Shown piece by piece: positions 58,781-64,000 of a stretch of 64,000 nt of DNA. Origin of the DNA: Streptomyces sp. Ag109_O5-10 (GTDB lineage: Bacteria; Actinomycetota; Actinomycetes; Streptomycetales; Streptomycetaceae); contig NZ_FNTQ01000001.1 in NCBI RefSeq assembly GCF_900105755.1, positions 744,001-808,000 on the forward strand, written 5' to 3'. The notes below the pieces were generated by a model. The model ran no database searches, was not told the DNA's origin, and saw nothing but the letters and a program-made list of their open reading frames with translations. The translations under genes and the position numbers were made by a program. How positions within the stretch are numbered: position 1 is the first letter of the stretch; each line of letters opens with the position of its first letter.

Positions 58781-60058
58781 GGGCCGCGGGCGCGGCCGTA
58801 CCGGGAGGGCGCGCACGCTGTTGCCGACGAAGCTGGCCTGCCGGGCGAGCCGGCCCTCGGGGACGGCCAGGTCCAGGGCCGGGAAGCGGTCGAAGAGCCG
58901 CTGCAGGGCGACCGTGGCCTCCAGGCGGGCCAGCGGGGCGCCCAGGCAGTAGTGGGCGCCGTGACCGAGGGAGAGGTGGCGGACGGCGTCAGGGCGGCCG
59001 GGCCGGGTGACGTCGAACCGGTCGGCGTCCGCGCCGTGCGCGGCCGGGTCGCGGCCGGCGGCCGAGTAGCCGGCCAGCACCGGGGTGCCCGCGGGGATCA
59101 CCGTCCCGTCGACGGTGAGGTCCCGCACCGGGTAGCGAAAGGGGAAGTAGCTGACCGGCGCGTCCCAGCGCAGCGTCTCCTCCACCACGTCCGCCCAGCT
59201 CGCGTCGCCCCTGCGGACGAGTTCGAGCTGGTCGCGGTGGCCGCACAGGGCGCGCACCGCGTTGGTGATCAGGTTCAGGGTGGTCTCGTGCCCGGCGATG
59301 ATCATCAGCACCAGGGTGCCGATCAGCTCCTCCTGGCCGAGCCGGTCGCCGTCCTCGTCGCGGGCGGCGATCAGGGCGCTCGTGAGGTCGTCGCCGGGGT
59401 GTTCGGCGCGGGCGGCGGCGACGGCGGCGAGGACGCCGACCAGTTCACGGTTGGCGGCGACGGCCTCGTCCGGTCCGATGTCGGTGGCCACGACCTGGTT
59501 GGTCAGGTGGTGCAGCTTGTCGCGGAACTCTGCTTCCACGCCGAGGAGTTCACCGATGACGCCCAGGGGCAAGGGCAGCGCGAAGTACCGGCGCAGATCG
59601 GCGACACCGTCACCGTCGGCGGCGGCCCGCTCGAGGCCGTCGAGGAGGGTCTCGGTCAACACCTCGATCCGGGGCCGGAGTTCCTCGACCCGGCGCGGGG
59701 TGAAAGCCCGGCTGACCAGTCCGCGCAGTCTGCGGTGGTCGGTACCGTCGGCGGTGGTCATGCCCCGCACGGTGGCGAAGGTCAGCAACGGCCAGCCGGC
59801 GGGGACGCGGCCTTCCCGGAGTTGCGTGAAGTGCCGGGCGTCCTTGGCGACTCCGGGATGCTGAAGGAACTCCCTGAGCGCTTCGTGCCCGAGCACGGCC
59901 ATGCCCTCGACGCCGCCGGGCAGCACGACCGGGGCGACGGCACCGCGCGCCAGCAGCCGGGCGTTGTCGGCGTGCGGGCAGCCGCCGGCGGGGTCCGGGC
60001 GATACGGCACGGGCGGGATCTCCACCAGCGGCTCCTGACAGCGGTACGACACGGGCAC
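58772..60058 (-). CDS. Cytochrome P450
   Basis: A 428-residue bacterial class I P450. The oxygen-binding helix has MIIAGHETTLNLI (about residue 250-262), the K-helix has EETLRWD (ExxR) and the haem ligand lies in LGHGAHYCLGAPLARLEATV (cysteine about residue 372). Substrate motifs are not diagnostic. The start is uncertain: GTG at 60058 or at 60052, neither with a good ribosome site, giving a protein beginning VPVSYRCQEPLVEIP. No ferredoxin gene is adjacent, so electrons must come from elsewhere. Its 3' end abuts an MFS remnant. Confidence 0.92.
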   Translation of the reverse strand: MPVSYRCQEPLVEIPPVPYRPDPAGGCPHADNARLLARGAVAPVVLPGGVEGMAVLGHEALREFLQHPGVAKDARHFTQLREGRVPAGWPLLTFATVRGMTTADGTDHRRLRGLVSRAFTPRRVEELRPRIEVLTETLLDGLERAAADGDGVADLRRYFALPLPLGVIGELLGVEAEFRDKLHHLTNQVVATDIGPDEAVAANRELVGVLAAVAAARAEHPGDDLTSALIAARDEDGDRLGQEELIGTLVLMIIAGHETTLNLITNAVRALCGHRDQLELVRRGDASWADVVEETLRWDAPVSYFPFRYPVRDLTVDGTVIPAGTPVLAGYSAAGRDPAAHGADADRFDVTRPGRPDAVRHLSLGHGAHYCLGAPLARLEATVALQRLFDRFPALDLAVPEGRLARQASFVGNSVRALPVRPRPRPRG

Positions 60059-60164
60059 CGCCGATCGTAGGCGCCCGCGGGCCTGCGGGAAGGAGCTTTT
60101 CCCGCCCAGTGCGGCCCGGCACGGAGCGGGCGGCCGCAGACAGCGCGCCACAGACAGCGGGCGA

Positions 60165-60206
60165 CGCGAAGCAGGCGGCGCGAAGCAGGCGGCGCGAAGC
60201 AGGCGG
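60165..60206. repeat. Three exact 14-bp tandem repeats upstream of the rho paralog promoter
   Basis: CGCGAAGCAGGCGG is repeated three times exactly (60165, 60179, 60193), ending 27 bases before the -35 element. Direct repeats here could bind a regulator. Confidence 0.9.
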
Positions 60207-60232
60207 CGGGAATACCGGCGCCCGGTGCCGTG

Positions 60233-60260
60233 TTGACGGTGGCGGAACCCCGGGTATAGT
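60233..60260 (+). promoter_or_regulatory. Sigma-70-type promoter of the rho paralog
   Basis: TTGACG (60233-60238), a 16-base spacer, then TATAGT (60255-60260) is close to the HrdB consensus. It is the best promoter seen in the window. Confidence 0.8.
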
Positions 60261-60501
60261 GCGATCAGCGCGTGTGAGCGCCCTTCCATCGGGCGCCGAG
60301 TGCCGGTTCCACTCCTCCAGCCGCATCGCCCGTCGCTCTCCGACCGGCCCGTCGGCTTCTCAGCACCACCTCGTGACCAGGGTGATCCCGCCGTTCCCGA
60401 GGTGCCGTTCCCCGCCGCACGGAGGCCTGCGCACACGCCCTCCCGCTCGCGGCCCACTCCCCCTTCACCCCTGTCTTCCGTCCTCGAAAGGACCACCTCC
60501 C

Positions 60502-61650
60502 ATGACCACCACACTCGAACCCCCGGTACAGCAGCAGGACCGGCCGGTCACCCGGCCCGTCACCGGTGTCCTCGACATCGACGCGGGCGGGAAGGGGCAG
60601 CTGCGGGCCCCGAGCTGCCTGCCCTCCCCCGCCGACCCGCAGGTCTCGCCGGCGCTGATCCGCCGGCACGGCCTGCGCAAGGGCGACCTCGTCGAGGGCG
60701 TCCGCGGCGACCGGCGCACGCTGACCGAGGTCACGCGCGTCAACGGCCGGACGCCCGACGAACTGCGCGGCCGCCGCCACTTCCGCGACCTGACCCCGCT
60801 GCACCCGCACGAGCGGATCCGCCTGGAACACCCCGCCGCCGGGCTCGCCGGACGGGTCACCGACCTGTTCGCGCCCGTCGGCAAGGGGCAGCGCGGGCTG
60901 ATCGTGGCCCCGCCGAAGACCGGCAAGACCGTGCTGCTCCAGCAGTTCGCGGCCGCCGTCGCCGGCAACCACCCGGAGTGCCACCTCATGGTGCTGCTGC
61001 TCGACGAGCGGCCGGAGGAGGTCACCGACATGCGGCGCTCCGTGCGCGGCGAGGTGTACGCCTCCACCTTCGACCGGCCGGCCAAGGAGCACACCGCCCT
61101 CGCCGAACTCGTCGTCGAGCGCGCCAAACGGCTCGTCGAAGAGGGCAAGGACGTCGTCATCCTTCTCGACTCCCTGACCCGGCTGTGCCGGGCGCACAAC
61201 AACGCGGCCGCCTCCAACGGCCGTACCCTCAGCGGCGGTGTCGACGCCGGCGCGCTGCTCGGCCCGAAGCGGTTCTTCGGCGCCGCCCGCACGGCCGAGG
61301 AGGGCGGCTCGCTCACCATCCTCGCCACCGTCCTGGTGGACACCGGCTCCCGGGCCGACGGCTACTTCTTCGAGGAGCTGAAGAGCACCGGCAACATGGA
61401 GCTGCGCCTGGACCGCGAGCTGGCCTCCCGCCGGGTCTTCCCGGCCGTCGACATCGCCCCCTCCGGCACCCGCCGCGAGGAACTCCTGCTCACCCCGGGC
61501 GAGTTGACCGCCCTCCGTGGACTGCGCCGGGCCCTGCAGAGCCGGGAGGGCGCCCCGGGCGGCCTGGAGACGCTTCTGGAGCGGCTGCGGGAGACCCCGG
61601 ACAACGCGACCTTCCTGCGGCGCGTGCAGCCGACCCTGCCGGCGGGCTGA
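60502..61650 (+). CDS. Short Rho transcription termination factor paralog
   Basis: A 382-residue Rho. Residues about 18-80 are the cold-shock RNA-binding domain (TGVLDIDAGGKGQLRAPSCL). The ATPase core has IVAPPKTGKTVLLQ (Walker A, about 134-147), LLLDERPEEVTDM, LLDSLTRLCRAHN and FFGAARTAEEGGSLTILATV (Q-loop and arginine region). The long Rho_N-terminal extension of about 250 residues found in actinobacterial Rho is absent, so it is a second, minimal copy. The R-loop region reads DTGSRADGYFFEELKSTGN, differing from the usual DTGSKMDEVIFEEFKGTGN. The KST serine is S295. Start ATG at 60502 after AAAGGACC. It has a strong promoter and long leader. Confidence 0.92.
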   Translation: MTTTLEPPVQQQDRPVTRPVTGVLDIDAGGKGQLRAPSCLPSPADPQVSPALIRRHGLRKGDLVEGVRGDRRTLTEVTRVNGRTPDELRGRRHFRDLTPLHPHERIRLEHPAAGLAGRVTDLFAPVGKGQRGLIVAPPKTGKTVLLQQFAAAVAGNHPECHLMVLLLDERPEEVTDMRRSVRGEVYASTFDRPAKEHTALAELVVERAKRLVEEGKDVVILLDSLTRLCRAHNNAAASNGRTLSGGVDAGALLGPKRFFGAARTAEEGGSLTILATVLVDTGSRADGYFFEELKSTGNMELRLDRELASRRVFPAVDIAPSGTRREELLLTPGELTALRGLRRALQSREGAPGGLETLLERLRETPDNATFLRRVQPTLPAG

Positions 61651-61771
61651 CACCCGGGCACCCCTGCCGGGAGGCGCACGCGGGGCCCGGCATGCGGCAT
61701 CCGGGTTGCTCACTGCCTCCGACCGGCCCTGGCAGCGCGCCGGACACCGCCCCCATTCCTACGTTGATCAT

Positions 61772-62950
61772 ATGACGATCGGATTCCCTGACCGATTCCC
61801 GCGGCGAGCGGCGGTGACCACCTGCTCCCTCTGCCTGGCGGGTCTGCTGGCGCTGGCGCCCGGCACGGCCGCCGCCAGCGCCGCGGTGCTCGACCCGGCC
61901 CCGCCCCCGCGGGCGGTGGTGCCCGGACCGTCGCTGCTCTACCACTCCGGCACGCAGGTGCGCCCGCACCCCGGTGCCCCGGAGCTCCCGGACCTCTCCG
62001 CGCTCTCCTGGCTGGTCGCCGACGCGGACACCGGCCAGGTGCTGGCGGCCAGCCACGCACACCGCCAGCTTCCGCCGGCCAGCACCCTCAAGACCCTGTT
62101 CGCGCTCACCGTGCTGCCGGTCCTGCCCGCCGACCTCCCGCACCGCGTGACGTCCCGGGAACTGGCGGACGTCCCCGAGGACAGCAGCGTGGTCGGCGTC
62201 GAGGCGGGCCACACCTACCAGGTGTCCGACCTGTGGCGCGGGGTCTTCCTCAGCTCCGGGAACGACGCCGTGCACGTGCTGGCCGCGCTCGACGGCGGCT
62301 GGCAGCGCACCACCGCCCGGATGCAGGCCAACGCCCGCGCCCTGGGCGCCCTCGACACGCAGGTCAGGTCCCCCGACGGCTACGACGCACCGGGGCAGGT
62401 CTCCTCCGCCTTCGACCTCGCGGTGTTCGGCAGGGAGGGGCTGCACAACCCCGACTTCGCGCGGTACTGCTCCACCGCCGAGGCGCGATTCCCGGACGGC
62501 GCCGGCTGGTCGTTCGGCATCGAGAACACCAACCGGCTGCTGACCGGCGCGGACGGTGTGGGGCGGTACCCCGGCCTGATCGGCATCAAGAACGGCTACA
62601 CCACCAACGCCGGCAACACCCTCGTCGCCGCCGCCCGGCGCGGCGGGCGCACCCTCCTCGTGACGGTGATGAACCCTCAGGACGGCGGCGTGTACGACGA
62701 GGCCCGTCAGCTGCTCGACTGGGGTTTCGAGGCGGCCGGACGAGTCGACCCGGTCGGCTCGCTGGACGGCCTGCGGCCCAAGCCGCGGCCCCGGCCGGGC
62801 CCGAGCACCGTACCGATGGTGGCGGCCACGGCCCCCGGGGACGACGCCGACTGGTGGGAGACCGCCCTCGTCACCGGGTTCGCGGTGCTCGGCGCGGGCG
62901 CCCTCACCCTGGCGGTACGGCTCAGGGGCGAACGCGCCGACCGGGACTGA
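61772..62950 (+). CDS. Exported D-alanyl-D-alanine carboxypeptidase (S11 family)
   Basis: A 392-residue penicillin-binding protein. The signal peptide (about residues 1-34) ends TAAASA. The catalytic S-x-x-K is in QLPPASTLKTLFALT (serine about residue 105), the S-x-N in FLSSGNDAV and the third box is KNGYTTNAG, with N replacing the usual T of KTG. A C-terminal helix at about 365-385 (VTGFAVLGAGALTLAVRL) anchors it. It trims pentapeptide side chains of peptidoglycan. Start ATG at 61772. Its last 244 bp overlap the frame of the convergent glycosyltransferase gene. Confidence 0.93.
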   Translation: MTIGFPDRFPRRAAVTTCSLCLAGLLALAPGTAAASAAVLDPAPPPRAVVPGPSLLYHSGTQVRPHPGAPELPDLSALSWLVADADTGQVLAASHAHRQLPPASTLKTLFALTVLPVLPADLPHRVTSRELADVPEDSSVVGVEAGHTYQVSDLWRGVFLSSGNDAVHVLAALDGGWQRTTARMQANARALGALDTQVRSPDGYDAPGQVSSAFDLAVFGREGLHNPDFARYCSTAEARFPDGAGWSFGIENTNRLLTGADGVGRYPGLIGIKNGYTTNAGNTLVAAARRGGRTLLVTVMNPQDGGVYDEARQLLDWGFEAAGRVDPVGSLDGLRPKPRPRPGPSTVPMVAATAPGDDADWWETALVTGFAVLGAGALTLAVRLRGERADRD

Positions 62951-64000
62951 CCCACCGGCAGGCCAAGGAGCAGGCCGAGCGTGATCCAGGTGTAGATGTT
63001 GCTGCCGAGGAACCCGTCGATGCCGGACGCGTCGTCGAACCACAGCCACACCACGCTGGTGCACATCACCGCGTAGAGGGTGCCCGCGATCCGCGGGTGC
63101 CCGGCGCGCGCCAGCAGCACGAACGACGGCAGCACCCACACCAGGTGGTGCACCCAGGTGATCGGGCTGACCAGGCAGGCGGCGAGGCCGGTGAGCGCGA
63201 AGGCGGCCGTCCAGTCGCCGGCCGCGACTGCCTTCCGCGTCCGCCACGCCCACACGGCCAGGGTGAGCAGCACCAGGATCGCCCACAGCGGCTTGTCCGG
63301 ATGGCCCAGCCGGGCCAGCACGCCCTGCAGCGACTGGTTCGAGACGTAGTCGAGCCGGCCGACCCTGCCGGTGTCCCAGAGCGCCTGGGTCCAGTAGAAG
63401 CGGGACGCCCTCGGGTCGGCCCAGGCCGCCAGCCCGGTCGCGGCCAGCGCCACGGCCGTGGCGACACCGGCCGCCCGCCACCTGCGGCCGATCAGCAGCA
63501 TGAGGATGAACAGGGCCGGCGTGAGCTTGACGGCGGCGGCGAGCCCGGTCCCGATCCCGGCCCAGCGGCCCCGCCCGCTGCGCAGCAGGCAGCAGTCGGC
63601 GAGCACCAGGGCGAGCAGGATCAGGTTCACCTGGCCGAAGCTGAAGGTGTCCCGCAACGGCTCGAACAGCGCCAGCCCGCACAGCGCGAGCGCCCACCGG
63701 TACCAGCCCCAGCGCCGCCAGCCGGGCCCGGCCAGGATGCGCAGCACGAACGCCAGCGCGGCCAGGTTCAGCAGCAGCGAGGCCGCGATGGCCAGGTGCA
63801 GTCCCACCAGCGCCATGGGCAGCATGCCGACGGCGGCGAACGGCGGATACGTGAACCCGTACTCCGTGCCGGGCACCCGGTAGTCGTAGATCCGCCCGCC
63901 GTGGTGCACCCAGGTGTGCACGGTGCCGTAGTACACGCGCAGGTCGAACCAGTCGCGCAGCAGCGGCACGGTGGCCGTGAACACGGTCACGGCGGCGACG
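62707..64000 (-). CDS. GT87 polyprenyl-phosphate mannosyltransferase-like membrane protein (partial)
   Basis: The gene runs to the window edge, so the N-terminus is missing; at least 430 residues remain. The visible motifs are DLRVYYGTVHTWVHHGGRIY then DYRVPGTEYGFTYPPFAAV and about ten membrane helices with VSPITWVHHLVWVLPSF. The D-L-x-V-Y loop is typical of alpha-mannosyltransferases that use polyprenyl-phosphate mannose. The last about 100 residues (from GLPVGQSRSARSPLS) are low-complexity and lie antisense to the carboxypeptidase, so the real C-terminus is doubtful. Confidence 0.8.
   Translation of the reverse strand, partial: VAAVTVFTATVPLLRDWFDLRVYYGTVHTWVHHGGRIYDYRVPGTEYGFTYPPFAAVGMLPMALVGLHLAIAASLLLNLAALAFVLRILAGPGWRRWGWYRWALALCGLALFEPLRDTFSFGQVNLILLALVLADCCLLRSGRGRWAGIGTGLAAAVKLTPALFILMLLIGRRWRAAGVATAVALAATGLAAWADPRASRFYWTQALWDTGRVGRLDYVSNQSLQGVLARLGHPDKPLWAILVLLTLAVWAWRTRKAVAAGDWTAAFALTGLAACLVSPITWVHHLVWVLPSFVLLARAGHPRIAGTLYAVMCTSVVWLWFDDASGIDGFLGSNIYTWITLGLLLGLPVGQSRSARSPLSRTARVRAPAPSTANPVTRAVSHQSASSPGAVAATIGTVLGPGRGRGLGRRPSSEPTGSTRPAASKPQSSS

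Larger units (their letters stand above)
60059..60501. other. Regulatory region and long leader of the Rho paralog
   Basis: 443 bp without a gene. It contains the 14-bp repeats at 60165-60206, a promoter at 60233-60260 and, from about 60267, a leader of about 235 bases with a GCGCCC-N7-GGGCGC hairpin at 60279-60297. Confidence 0.6.

Overview
The window is very GC-rich, with third-position GC bias, many GTG starts and families typical of Streptomyces (SpoIIE phosphatases, a PadR/FadH pair, GH75 chitosanase, Rv1733c-like membrane proteins). It reads as a Streptomyces chromosome segment. The number of broken genes and lineage-specific enzymes suggests a chromosome arm rather than the core; that placement is inference. 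No tRNA, rRNA, CRISPR array, intact insertion sequence or phage gene was seen.

Bases 1 to about 25,100 form a redox-stress/dormancy island resembling the OsdR (DevR/DosR-type) island of S. coelicolor. It holds four tandem-domain universal stress proteins, two Acg-type nitroreductases, a DUF1876 (Rv1738-like) protein, CBS and CBS-BON proteins, a DUF1918-XRE-flavin-fold fusion, a flavodoxin, a GNAT/acyl-CoA synthetase fusion, GAPDH, a zinc alcohol dehydrogenase, a DoxX protein, a cNMP-binding protein, oleate hydratase and PPDK. One NarL/DevR-type response regulator is present without a kinase. Ten promoters in the island, plus one outside it, carry a Dos-box-like palindrome (core GGGCCGNNCGGCCC or GGGACC-TT-CGGCCC), usually as a pair with centres 20-23 bp apart and 80-115 bp upstream of the start codon. 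The island also contains dead genes: C-terminal phosphoketolase, a fused carbamate kinase/PFL-activase scar, an MFS N-terminus, a truncated CBS-BON gene and a frameshifted Rv1733c-like gene. These suggest a lost fermentative arm (inference).

Bases 25.2-30 kb carry dhaKLM, encoding PTS-dependent dihydroxyacetone kinase, with a palindromic operator before dhaK, and cydAB (cytochrome bd oxidase). Bases 30.2-38.1 kb look like a chitosan locus: a Tat-exported GH2 exo-glucosaminidase-like enzyme with discoidin insertions, a TetR regulator, a GH75 chitosanase, an FN3 lipoprotein behind a DasR-like operator, and a small anchored secreted protein. Bases 38.1-48.3 kb hold fadH-padR with a perfect 20-bp palindrome, two unknown proteins, a PAS/GAF/SpoIIE phosphatase, a DUF5666 protein, a PrmC-like methyltransferase, and a membrane exporter divergent from a MarR regulator with two operators and a short coupled leader ORF.

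Bases 48.2-64 kb contain a GNAT acetyltransferase, a quinone oxidoreductase, a molybdopterin oxidoreductase with its flavin reductase, the intact Rv1733c-like gene, an acetyl-xylan esterase, a SnoaL-like protein with a perfect 39-bp triplication, a beta-lactamase-fold esterase, a GntR/UTRA regulator, a methyltransferase, a P450, a short Rho paralog, a D,D-carboxypeptidase and a partial GT87 mannosyltransferase. The Rho paralog has serine at the position where G337S gives bicyclomycin resistance in E. coli Rho. Two SDR remnants and one MFS remnant also lie in the second half of the window.
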